This document shows positions 1 to 5,053 of a DNA stretch of 5,396 nt, piece after piece (position 1 is the stretch's first letter; the number at the start of each line of letters is the position of its first letter). The notes below the pieces were generated by a model. That model saw nothing but the letters and a program-made list of their open reading frames with translations. It did not search any database and was not told the origin of the DNA. Source of the stretch: an uncultured Clostridia bacterium (lineage in GTDB: Bacteria; Bacillota; Clostridia; UMGS1883); the NCBI GenBank assembly GCA_947624455.1, contig CANQKL010000119.1, positions 1 to 5,396 on the forward strand, in the 5' to 3' direction. Made by a program: the position numbers and the translations under genes.

Positions 1-19
1 CTGCCGCCGAGAAAGCCCT

Positions 20-135
20 CCCGACGGCGTACATAGGTACGCCGAGCGGTGATTTTCGTTCGTAGTCCAAGGGCATAGAAAAAAAGAAAAACCGTCTTTT
101 TCTCGTAAAAAGGCGGTTTTTCCACATCAATTCAC
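20..135 (+). repeat. Dispersed structured repeat, copy A
   Basis: The core at 40-77 matches 1685-1722 at 37 of 38 positions; the only difference is C61 versus T1706. The core contains GCGGTGATTTTCG and GTCCAAGGGCATA. It is preceded in both copies by CCCGACG (20-26 here), separated from the core by 13 nt here and 1 nt in copy B. Here the extra bases build a perfect 8-bp hairpin, CGGCGTAC/GTACGCCG with loop ATAG (25-44). After the core comes a hairpin (86-122) and then ACATCAATTCAC (124-135), which matches copy B at 11 of 12 positions. I do not recognise the family. It resembles a dispersed intergenic repeat or structured RNA; its orientation is unknown and is given as read. Confidence 0.75.
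86..122. terminator. Long hairpin, probable bidirectional terminator
   Basis: The arms 86-101 and 107-122 form a 16-bp stem around the loop CTCGT, with one G-U wobble (T95 with G113). The A/T-rich outer stem gives a T tract at 117-121 on the plus strand. On the minus strand the stem is followed by a further run of T (complement of the A run at 78-85), so termination looks stronger in that direction. A competing 7-bp pairing AGAAAAA/TTTTTCT (85-91 with 97-103) is possible. It may end a gene lying left of the window, or it may only be the variable arm of the repeat element. Confidence 0.6.
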
Positions 136-206
136 AAATTTGATTTTATCGCCGTGTTTATCAATACTTAAATTTGGCTTAAATTAAGGTTTTTAGCCCT
201 TGGACG

Positions 207-231
207 GTCTGCGCCATTTTTTTACAGCCCC
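207..231 (-). repeat. Second short repeat, copy 1 (inverted)
   Basis: Read on the minus strand this begins GGGGCTGT, then seven A, then TGG and CGCAGAC. It matches 5054-5078 on the plus strand almost throughout, apart from a one-base shift around the A run and a single change near the end (CGCAGAC versus CGCAAAC). The GGGGCTGT edge followed by an A run looks like the end of a small mobile element, but no partner end or target duplication is visible here. Its inner side abuts GCCCTTGGAC (196-205), the inverse of part of repeat copy A. Confidence 0.5.
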
Positions 232-263
232 ATAATTTAAATTGTTAAAAATTTATTTGCATA

Positions 264-292
264 TTGACATCGTTTTACGCTTATGTTATAAT
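264..292 (+). promoter_or_regulatory. Sigma-A-type promoter of the LCP gene
   Basis: The -35 box TTGACA (264-269) and the -10 box TATAAT (287-292) are both perfect and are separated by 17 bp. A TG one base before the -10 box (284-285) makes it an extended -10 as well. Transcription should start near 299, giving a leader of about 67 nt before the ATG at 366. Such a full match predicts strong constitutive vegetative transcription unless a repressor intervenes. Confidence 0.85.
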
Positions 293-348
293 TGTATTTG
301 TAAATTTATGTACTGTTATCGGAAAAAAACACTCCGTTTCTTTACTTT

Positions 349-355
349 AGGAGAG
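349..355 (+). promoter_or_regulatory. Ribosome binding site of the LCP gene
   Basis: AGGAGAG lies 10 nt before the ATG at 366. It supports this start over the second in-frame ATG at 372, which would be 16 nt away. Confidence 0.6.
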
Positions 356-365
356 ATGAAATAAT

Positions 366-1538
366 ATGGATATGAAAGCACTTAAAAAGTCTCTGTCGCT
401 GGTGCTGCTTATTATCCTCGGGATAGTCATGGCTCTGCTTGGAGTCCAAGCGGGCAAATTCTTCGGTTCGCCGCTGGACAACAACTCTTCCAGCACCGCC
501 AATGAAATACTTGACCCAAGGGATGTGGCTCCAAAGTCAAAATATAACGTGCTGCTAATGGGTACCGACGCCGAGGGCGGACTTACCGACGTAATGATGA
601 TATACCAGATCGACCCGGAGCATCAGTTGGTCAACGTTCTCAGTATTCCACGAGACACCCGCATACTGTTCCAGGGCAGGACTGAAAAGATCAACGCCGC
701 CCACTCCTACGGCCGTCAGCAAAAGCTGACCGATGGCGGCGACCGGGGCGACGAGTACGCTATCCGCGCCGTCAAGGCCCTCACCGGCATACCTATCCAC
801 CACTATGTCTGCATCAGCACCTCGGCTTTCCGGGAGATAATCGACCAGCTCGACGGCTTCGATTTCGACGTGCCTCAGGATATGAAATATAATGACGACT
901 GGCAGGATCTGCACATCGACCTGAAAAAGGGGATGCAGCATTTGGACGGCGACAAGGCGGAGCAGCTCGTGCGCTTCCGCAGCTACCCCAACGGCGATAT
1001 CGACCGGGTGAAGGTTCAGCAGGCGGCCCTAAAGGCCCTGATAAAGCAGAAGGTCAACCCCGTATATCTGGCAAGGGTGGGCGATATCTTCCGCAATATA
1101 ATGGACAAGCAGGTGAATACCGATCTGACCGTACCCGAGGCTATCGGCATGGCCCAGAATATTTTGGACGCCAACAGCTCCGGCGCTATCCAGACCTATA
1201 CCATCGACGGCAGCTTCTGGGAGGACAGCCGCAAGACCTCTTACTGGGCGCCCAATATGACCCTTGTGAAAAAGATGGTGGCCGAGGTCTTTGGCTATGA
1301 CGAGAACGGCAATCCCATCCCCGTCAGCCAGCCGGAGAACGAGGGCGACGACCCTGACGCTCTGCCTCAGACGGCTCCCGTTTCCAGCGGCTCCGCCGCC
1401 GAAAACGGGGATGGGTCAGGCGATTCCGGCAATTCCGGTTCTAACAGTTCTTCCGGCGCTTCCGGCACGTCCCAACCGGCCAATACCCAGCCCAGCCACA
1501 CCACTTCCGGCAGGCGCATACCCGCTTTCGGTTCGTGA
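366..1538 (+). CDS. LCP-family (LytR-CpsA-Psr) cell wall glycopolymer transferase
   Basis: This 390-residue protein has a short basic N-terminus and one membrane segment at about residues 8-28, so it is a type II membrane protein with its catalytic part outside the cell. The LCP domain spans about residues 58-235 and shows the family hallmarks: LLMGTD (63-68), SIPRDTRI (93-100), KINAAHSYG (108-116), DGFDFDVP (163-170) and the LDGDKAEQLVRFRSY...GDIDRVK block (193-216). The Arg and Asp residues in these motifs bind the polyprenyl-pyrophosphate substrate in known members. LCP enzymes move glycopolymers such as teichoic acid or capsule from undecaprenyl pyrophosphate onto peptidoglycan; the polymer here is unknown. 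Residues about 320-390 are a Ser/Gly/Asn/Pro-rich low-complexity tail, probably a wall-spanning linker. It appears to be a single-gene unit with its own strong promoter. Confidence 0.92.
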   Translation: MDMKALKKSLSLVLLIILGIVMALLGVQAGKFFGSPLDNNSSSTANEILDPRDVAPKSKYNVLLMGTDAEGGLTDVMMIYQIDPEHQLVNVLSIPRDTRILFQGRTEKINAAHSYGRQQKLTDGGDRGDEYAIRAVKALTGIPIHHYVCISTSAFREIIDQLDGFDFDVPQDMKYNDDWQDLHIDLKKGMQHLDGDKAEQLVRFRSYPNGDIDRVKVQQAALKALIKQKVNPVYLARVGDIFRNIMDKQVNTDLTVPEAIGMAQNILDANSSGAIQTYTIDGSFWEDSRKTSYWAPNMTLVKKMVAEVFGYDENGNPIPVSQPENEGDDPDALPQTAPVSSGSAAENGDGSGDSGNSGSNSSSGASGTSQPANTQPSHTTSGRRIPAFGS

Positions 1539-1574
1539 GATAAGTAAAAATAATCATTTGGAATGTAAAAACCC

Positions 1575-1607
1575 GCTTTGACCGGCTCCACAGGGGCCGG
1601 TCGAAGC
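1575..1607 (-). terminator. Stable hairpin, terminator-like on the minus strand
   Basis: Arms 1575-1589 and 1593-1607 pair over 15 bp with two G-U wobbles and the 3-nt loop ACA. On the plus strand, downstream of the LCP stop codon, no T tract follows. On the minus strand the stem is followed by GGGTTTTTAC, a proper intrinsic-terminator tail. It may therefore stop transcripts coming leftward from the small acidic protein gene, or act on the LCP mRNA as a 3' stabilising hairpin or an imperfect terminator. Confidence 0.55.
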
Positions 1608-1676
1608 GTCGAAAAGGCGGCGGCCCGGGGCAGGCGGCGGTGACGCGGCCTTTGGCGAAAAGTTGGGGCGCATTGC

Positions 1677-1769
1677 CCCGACGCCGCCGAGCGGTGATTT
1701 TCGTTTGTAGTCCAAGGGCATAAAATGAGAAAATTCGCTCGTGAGGGCGAATTTTCTACATTAATTCAC
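1677..1769 (+). repeat. Dispersed structured repeat, copy B
   Basis: This is the second copy of the element at 20-135. CCCGACG (1677-1683) is followed after one base by the 38-nt core (1685-1722), then a hairpin (1728-1757), then ACATTAATTCAC (1758-1769). The hairpin occupies the same place as in copy A but has quite different arms: AGAAAATTCGCTC pairs with GGGCGAATTTTCT over 13 bp (one wobble) around a GTGA tetraloop. The motif CTCGT sits at the tip in both copies (102-106 and 1738-1742). It lies between the 3' ends of the LCP gene and the convergent small gene, so it could also serve as a two-way terminator, although the plus strand has no T tract. Confidence 0.75.
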
Positions 1770-1844
1770 TGTTCTGTTTTTGCCGTAACGCTTTGCGGGA
1801 AAAAGGAGCGCGGCCGGGTAAGCCCGGGTTTCGGTTTTTACCGA

Positions 1845-2012
1845 TCATCTGCCCTTGATCTCGTCGTCCTTGTTCCTGTCGAAATCCTCATCATCCTGAA
1901 CATAGTCCTCGTCCAGCAGGATCTTGTCCTCCGGAACATCATAGGCCTCGGCATAGGCCCGGTCGTTCATGCGCTGAGCCAACCGCTCCGCGCCGTTAGC
2001 CGCTTTTTTCAT
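1845..2012 (-). CDS. Small acidic protein of unknown function (55 aa)
   Basis: An ATG (complement of 2010-2012) is preceded by GGAGG (2020-2024) with an ideal 7-nt spacing and opens a 55-codon frame ending in TGA. The product starts MKKAANGAERLAQRMNDRAYAEAY and then becomes strongly acidic: residues 25-51 hold 14 Asp/Glu. In total there are 17 acidic and 10 basic residues, with no Cys, no membrane segment and no signal peptide. The N-terminal 24 residues could form an amphipathic helix; the tail is probably disordered. I do not recognise the family. A consensus promoter (2115-2143) lies upstream on the same strand, which makes a real gene likely despite the size. The plus-strand reading of the same DNA gives an artificial hydrophobic peptide. 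The gene is transcribed divergently from the decarboxylase; a functional link is not shown. Confidence 0.75.
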   Translation of the reverse strand: MKKAANGAERLAQRMNDRAYAEAYDVPEDKILLDEDYVQDDEDFDRNKDDEIKGR

Positions 2013-2024
2013 GATGACACCTCC

Positions 2025-2087
2025 CTAACAATATTCAATAAGCCGCCGCCTGGGACGCAAACGCGGCCCGCCTTTACCGGCTTTCAT
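2025..2087 (-). CDS. Possible Arg-rich leader peptide (20 aa)
   Basis: Within the leader of the small acidic protein mRNA, an ATG (complement of 2085-2087) opens a 20-codon frame with five Arg and two Lys, containing PRLRPRRRL. It ends with TAG at 2025-2027, exactly next to the GGAGG of the following gene. An AGAGAGGA stretch about 11-12 nt upstream could be a weak ribosome binding site. Such a peptide could couple translation to the downstream gene. Chance is quite possible at this length, so this is a tentative call. Confidence 0.2.
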   Translation of the reverse strand: MKAGKGGPRLRPRRRLIEYC

Positions 2088-2114
2088 TTACTTATTATTC
2101 CTCTCTCTAATTTT

Positions 2115-2143
2115 ATTTTACATTATTTTTGAGGAAATGTCAA
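2115..2143 (-). promoter_or_regulatory. Sigma-A-type promoter of the small acidic protein gene
   Basis: On the minus strand TTGACA (2138-2143) is followed after 17 bp by TAAAAT (2115-2120), five of six matches to the -10 consensus. The start point should be near 2108, leaving a leader of about 95 nt. The -35 box sits inside the 14-bp palindrome AAATGT-CA-ACATTT (2135-2148), a possible repressor site. I see no equally clear plus-strand promoter for the divergent decarboxylase gene in this region. Confidence 0.7.
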
Positions 2144-2174
2144 CATTTTTTTATTGATTATCTTCAAAAACAAA

Positions 2175-2179
2175 GGAGG
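2175..2179 (+). promoter_or_regulatory. Ribosome binding site deciding the decarboxylase start
   Basis: GGAGG lies 7 nt before the TTG at 2187. The frame is open upstream to another TTG at 2154, but a start there would place this perfect site inside the coding region and has no site of its own. Confidence 0.8.
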
Positions 2180-2186
2180 CCGCACA

Positions 2187-3539
2187 TTGAACACACCTCT
2201 CTACACCGCCCTGCTGGAGCTTAAGGCAAAAAATCAGCTCAGCTTCCATATGCCCGGCCACTTCGACGGCAAGGCCCTGCCCGGCTTTGACCGGCTCACG
2301 GAGATCGACACCACCGAAGTACCCGAGAGCGACAACCTCTACCTGCCTGTCGGCCCCATAGCCGAGGCCCAAAGGCTGGCGGCGGACTTTTTCGGCGCAC
2401 GGGAGACTCGGTTCCTGGTGAACGGCAGCTCCGGCGGTATACTGGCGATGGTGGGGGCCGTTGTGGGCGGCGGGGGGAAGCTCATCTGCGACCGTTACTG
2501 CCACCGCAGCCTTATTTCGGCCCTGGTGTTGAGCGGCGCACAGCCGGTCTGGCTGTGGCCCGAGCCGCTGGAGGGAGGGCTGCTCTGGGGCGGCGTCGAT
2601 CCCTCCGCCGTGGAGCGGGCTATAGACGAAAACCCCGACGCAAAGGGGGTTTTCCTGACCTCGCCCAACTACTTCGGCCTTTCCTCAGACTTGAAAAAGA
2701 TAGCGGACATTGTCCACAGCCGGGGCCTGCCTCTGTTGGTGGACGCCGCCCACGGCGCGCACTACGGCCTGTCTCCCCTGCTGCCGCCCTCGGCGGTGAG
2801 CTGCGGGGCCGACCTGGCCGTTACCAGCGCCCACAAGACCCTTCCGGCCCTGACCCAGTCCGCCTACCTCCACATAAACGGGGATTTCCCCCTGTTGGAC
2901 CGGCTGCTCAAGACCTACCAGACTTCCTCCCCAAGCTACATTTTGATGGCTTCCCTGGACTATGCCCGGGCCTTGATGGAGGATCGGGGGCGGGAGCTGT
3001 GGACGGAGCTGGCTAAGGCGGCGGCCGAGATTTTCCCGGGCCGGGACCGGCTGCCCGGCTCCTTTGTGAAGTACGCCGATCCCTGCCGTCTGACCCTGCC
3101 CACCAAAGCCTCCCCGGCCCAGGCCGCCCAGGAGCTGCGCCTGCGCCACGGAATATCGGTGGAATGTGTCTATGGCGGCGGGGTGGTCTGCATCCTCAAC
3201 ACCGCCCACAGCCGCCGTGATCTGCTGAGGCTGAAGGAGGCCCTTGATGCCGCCGACCAAAGCCTTCCCGCCGGTTCCGGAGCTGTCCTCGCTCCTGAGC
3301 CGACCTCCGCCCCCCTGACTCCCCGGCAGGCTTTTTTCGCCGCCGGAGAGGAGGTAGACCTGAGCCGCGCCGCCGGCCGCGTCTGCGGGGCCGAGGTGGT
3401 GATCTATCCGCCCGGAGTTCCTCAGTTGGCGCCGGGGGAGGTAATAACCCCGGCCGCCGCGGAGGCCATAGCCCGGGCGGCGGCCGCCGGAGCCGAGATC
3501 CACGGTCTTAGGGACGGAAAAATCACTGTACTCCGCTGA
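2187..3539 (+). CDS. Orn/Lys/Arg decarboxylase family protein (PLP, fold type I)
   Basis: This 450-residue protein starts at a TTG. It has the layout of the major Orn/Lys/Arg decarboxylase domain (Pfam OKR_DC_1) followed by the small C-terminal domain. Visible motifs are LSFHMPGH (18-25), VNGSSGG (78-84, phosphate-binding region), DRYCHRS (102-108, whose His normally stacks on the cofactor ring), DAAHGAH (186-192, whose Asp contacts the pyridine nitrogen) and TSAHKTLPALTQSA (213-226), with Lys217 as the likely PLP lysine. YPPGVP followed by PGE (407-417) is the usual C-terminal signature. Length fits the short Gram-positive type (Bacillus SpeA/YaaO), without the N-terminal wing domain of enterobacterial inducible enzymes. 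The reaction is decarboxylation of a basic amino acid to a polyamine precursor; Arg, Lys or Orn cannot be decided from sequence alone. Its 3' end overlaps the convergent LysM gene by 17 bp. Confidence 0.9.
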   Translation: MNTPLYTALLELKAKNQLSFHMPGHFDGKALPGFDRLTEIDTTEVPESDNLYLPVGPIAEAQRLAADFFGARETRFLVNGSSGGILAMVGAVVGGGGKLICDRYCHRSLISALVLSGAQPVWLWPEPLEGGLLWGGVDPSAVERAIDENPDAKGVFLTSPNYFGLSSDLKKIADIVHSRGLPLLVDAAHGAHYGLSPLLPPSAVSCGADLAVTSAHKTLPALTQSAYLHINGDFPLLDRLLKTYQTSSPSYILMASLDYARALMEDRGRELWTELAKAAAEIFPGRDRLPGSFVKYADPCRLTLPTKASPAQAAQELRLRHGISVECVYGGGVVCILNTAHSRRDLLRLKEALDAADQSLPAGSGAVLAPEPTSAPLTPRQAFFAAGEEVDLSRAAGRVCGAEVVIYPPGVPQLAPGEVITPAAAEAIARAAAAGAEIHGLRDGKITVLR

Positions 3540-4161
3540 CGCAGGCTCCCACGGGAGTCAGATTGAACAGAACGTCCATTTCCCCGTTGGGTATCACCAC
3601 GCCGCCGTAGCGGCTGCTCTCGCCGGATATGGCGCCGCCGTTGGAGAGATCCAGAATTCTCGCCCCGCTGACGCCAATATCTAACTGCTTGTTGATGACC
3701 CGGGCTTCTCCTGTGAAGCTGCCGGAGATTATGGGGCAGGTAGTCTCGCCCCCGTTTTTGTGGCGGACGGTGAGCTTATCCTTGCCCACTATCAGCTCCA
3801 CCGGCGAGGGCGCGACGGGGATGCACAGCACTTGGCCCTCGAAGAGCTTGTCGGGGTCGATGCCCATGTTGTTTTTGTACAGGAAGTCCTCGCTCACCCC
3901 GAAATATTCGGCGATGGCGGCAAAGCTCACGCCCCGGCCCACCACGTAATAGTTGCCGGTGGGGCAGTTGGGGTAATTGACCGGCACAAAGGGCAGGCAG
4001 ATCTGTCGGCCTATCTCCAGATTTTCCGGGTCAAGGCCGGGATTGACGTTAAGGATGTCCCGGACGGTGGTAGCGTAGGTTTTAGACAGCGCCCAAAGGG
4101 TGTCGCCCCGGCGAATGGTGTACGGGGTCTGCCCGGCGGGGCAGTTATTGCAGCTTTTCAA
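3523..4161 (-). CDS. Two-LysM-domain protein, possibly spore-associated
   Basis: A TTG (complement of 4159-4161) with GGAGG (4170-4174) 8-12 nt upstream gives 212 residues; the longer frame from GTG at 4176 would begin inside that ribosome binding site. Two LysM domains are clear: residues 13-57 (YTIRRGDTLWALSKTYATTV...NPGLDP.NL..G..ICLP) and 71-115 (YYVVGRGVSFAAIAEYFGVS...GIDPDKLFEGQVLCIP). LysM binds N-acetylglucosamine glycans such as peptidoglycan. Residues about 119-212 form a beta-rich-looking domain I do not recognise (KDKLTVRHKNGGETTCPIISGSF...). There is no signal peptide or membrane segment, and there are seven Cys, including CNNC at 4-7. Secretionless LysM proteins opening with a CP.G..YTI..GDT pattern are common among clostridial spore coat/cortex proteins, so a mother-cell role is inferred. 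The gene is divergent from araC. Confidence 0.85.
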   Translation of the reverse strand: MKSCNNCPAGQTPYTIRRGDTLWALSKTYATTVRDILNVNPGLDPENLEIGRQICLPFVPVNYPNCPTGNYYVVGRGVSFAAIAEYFGVSEDFLYKNNMGIDPDKLFEGQVLCIPVAPSPVELIVGKDKLTVRHKNGGETTCPIISGSFTGEARVINKQLDIGVSGARILDLSNGGAISGESSRYGGVVIPNGEMDVLFNLTPVGACVSGVQ

Positions 4162-4183
4162 ATAAATCACCTCCACATATAAT
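4155..4183 (+). promoter_or_regulatory. Candidate araC promoter
   Basis: A perfect -10 box TATAAT (4178-4183) is preceded after 17 bp by TTTTCA (4155-4160), which matches four of six bases of the -35 consensus. The start would be near 4190, 31 nt before the GTG. The -10 box is in the centre of the near-palindrome 4171-4191, so a factor bound there would block this promoter. The -35 box lies inside the lysM coding start. Confidence 0.5.
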
Positions 4184-4191
4184 ATGCGGAG
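4171..4191. promoter_or_regulatory. 21-bp near-palindrome between lysM and araC
   Basis: Arms CTCCACATAT (4171-4180) and ATATGCGGAG (4182-4191) surround a single central A, with one mismatched pair in DNA. It lies over the araC -10 box and, on the other strand, over most of the lysM GGAGG (4170-4174). As RNA on the minus strand the arms form a hairpin with one G-U pair that would hide the lysM ribosome binding site. It can be read as an operator, as an RNA hairpin, or both. Confidence 0.5.
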
Positions 4192-4220
4192 GCGGGATAT
4201 ACGGTGAAAGGAGGAAAAAT

Positions 4221-5051
4221 GTGGAAAATTACCTTGTCAGCGCGGACTATGTGAGCCGGGACCTTTTCGTACTCCAGTTCGGCCAGGATCAGTGCGCCCC
4301 GGGCTATCAGTTCGGCCCCTGCGCCCGCAACAACTACCTTATACACTATGTAGTTTCGGGGCGGGGGACTTACAGCGTCGGGGGCCGGGATTTTGAGCTG
4401 CGGCGGGGGATGGCTTTTCTCATCAAGCCGGGCCAGCTCACCCGTTACCGGGCGGACGAGGAGGATCCCTGGTTCTACCAGTGGATAGAGTTCGGGGGCG
4501 AGAACTGCGAAACATTTTTAGCCCGGGCGGGGTTCACCGCGGAAGCTCCCATTCTCCGGGACGGCCAGGGGAAACCTCTGCGCGGGGCCATGGCCGCCCT
4601 GCTGGCCTTGGGCGGGGGAGCCTCCAGCGAAGCGGTAATGGCGGCGGCCTGGAACGTGGCTGCGGCTATCACCGCCGGGCGGAGCCAGCCGGGGCGGCGG
4701 GCGGAGTCGGACTACCACCTCCGCCGGGCGGCGGCCTATATTCAGTCCCACATCCACCGGCGAATCCTCGTCAGCGAGGTGGCGGAGTACGTGGGCGTGG
4801 ATCGCAGCTATCTGGGGCGGCTGTTCCTTCGGAGCAAGGGCGTCAGCACCCAGCGTTACATCATCAACGCCAAGCTGGAGGCGGCGGCCCAGTTTCTGAT
4901 GCAGAACCCCTCCCTTTCCGTCAAGGAGGTGGCCCGCAGCGCGGGTTACGAGGATCAGTTGGATTTTTCCAAGGCATTTAAGGCCCGTTACGGTATGTCC
5001 CCCACCCTTTGGCGCAAGACCCAGGTCTGGGAACATTCGGTAAAGAAATAG
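4221..5051 (+). CDS. AraC-family transcriptional regulator
   Basis: The GTG start has AGGAGG (4209-4214) with a 6-nt gap; the ATG at 4219 is in another frame and stops quickly. The 276-residue product has an N-terminal cupin-like AraC ligand-binding domain (about 1-150), with the usual NNYLIHYVVSGRGTYSVGG (37-55) and FLIKPGQLTRYRADEEDPWFYQWIEF (66-91) patterns. Residues about 165-265 are the double helix-turn-helix: first HTH around ILVSEVAEYVGVDRSYLGRLF (182-202), second around LSVKEVARSAGYEDQLDFSKAFKARYGMSPTLWR (232-265). Members of this type usually sense a sugar or similar small molecule and activate a nearby transporter or glycosidase gene, but no such gene lies in this window. The nearest possible targets are its own promoter, the divergent LysM gene and the downstream antiporter gene. 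Ligand unknown. Confidence 0.93.
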   Translation: MENYLVSADYVSRDLFVLQFGQDQCAPGYQFGPCARNNYLIHYVVSGRGTYSVGGRDFELRRGMAFLIKPGQLTRYRADEEDPWFYQWIEFGGENCETFLARAGFTAEAPILRDGQGKPLRGAMAALLALGGGASSEAVMAAAWNVAAAITAGRSQPGRRAESDYHLRRAAAYIQSHIHRRILVSEVAEYVGVDRSYLGRLFLRSKGVSTQRYIINAKLEAAAQFLMQNPSLSVKEVARSAGYEDQLDFSKAFKARYGMSPTLWRKTQVWEHSVKK

Positions 5052-5053
5052 CG

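Larger units (their letters stand above)
1..365. other. Non-coding region upstream of the LCP gene
   Basis: No convincing gene is visible on either strand. From left to right it holds a repeat element with a long hairpin (about 20-135), an AT-rich stretch with the 8-bp direct repeat CTTAAATT at 167-174 and 178-185, an inverted copy (196-205) of part of the first repeat, an inverted copy of a second short repeat (207-231), and the LCP promoter and ribosome binding site (264-355). The abrupt change from GC-rich (1-60) to AT-rich (120-365) sequence suggests that the left part belongs to the 3' side of a gene outside the window and the right part is a promoter island. Confidence 0.7.
1539..1844. 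other. Non-coding region between LCP and small acidic protein genes
   Basis: No supported gene lies here. It contains a stable hairpin (1575-1607), a very GC-rich stretch (about 1610-1690) with several alternative GGCGGC/GCCGCC pairings, the second copy of the dispersed structured repeat (about 1677-1769), and 1770-1844, which lies downstream of the minus-strand small gene. In that last part CCGGG/CCCGG (1814-1827) and TCGGT/ACCGA (1831-1844) are short inverted repeats directly after the small gene's stop codon; read on the minus strand they are followed by CTCCTTTTT and may be a weak terminator. Confidence 0.65.

Noticed and set aside
20..135. CRISPR array or attC-like recombination site
   Set aside because: There is only one copy per locus with no regular spacers, and the hairpin lacks integron core sites; no cas or integrase gene is in the window.
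1725..2132. 135-codon plus-strand reading frame
   Set aside because: It runs through repeat copy B, the antisense of the small acidic protein gene and its leader. It has no ribosome binding site, and its hydrophobic middle is simply the complement of Asp/Glu codons.
2154..2186. Upstream TTG as the decarboxylase start
   Set aside because: It would put the perfect GGAGG at 2175-2179 inside the coding region and has no ribosome binding site of its own; family similarity begins after 2187.
2685..3503. 272-codon minus-strand frame opposite the decarboxylase
   Set aside because: It is a GC-rich shadow: Gly/Gln/Arg-rich with no domain, while the plus strand encodes a clear enzyme with catalytic motifs.
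4162..4176. Upstream GTG as the LysM gene start
   Set aside because: The GTG overlaps the GGAGG that serves the TTG at 4161; the extra five residues are the translated ribosome binding site.
3760..4182. 140-codon plus-strand frame opposite the LysM gene
   Set aside because: It is antisense to two unmistakable LysM domains, is rich in Ala/Gly/His/Val and has no family pattern.
4518..5036. 172-codon minus-strand frame opposite araC
   Set aside because: The plus strand encodes a full AraC regulator with both helix-turn-helix motifs; this frame exists because of high GC.
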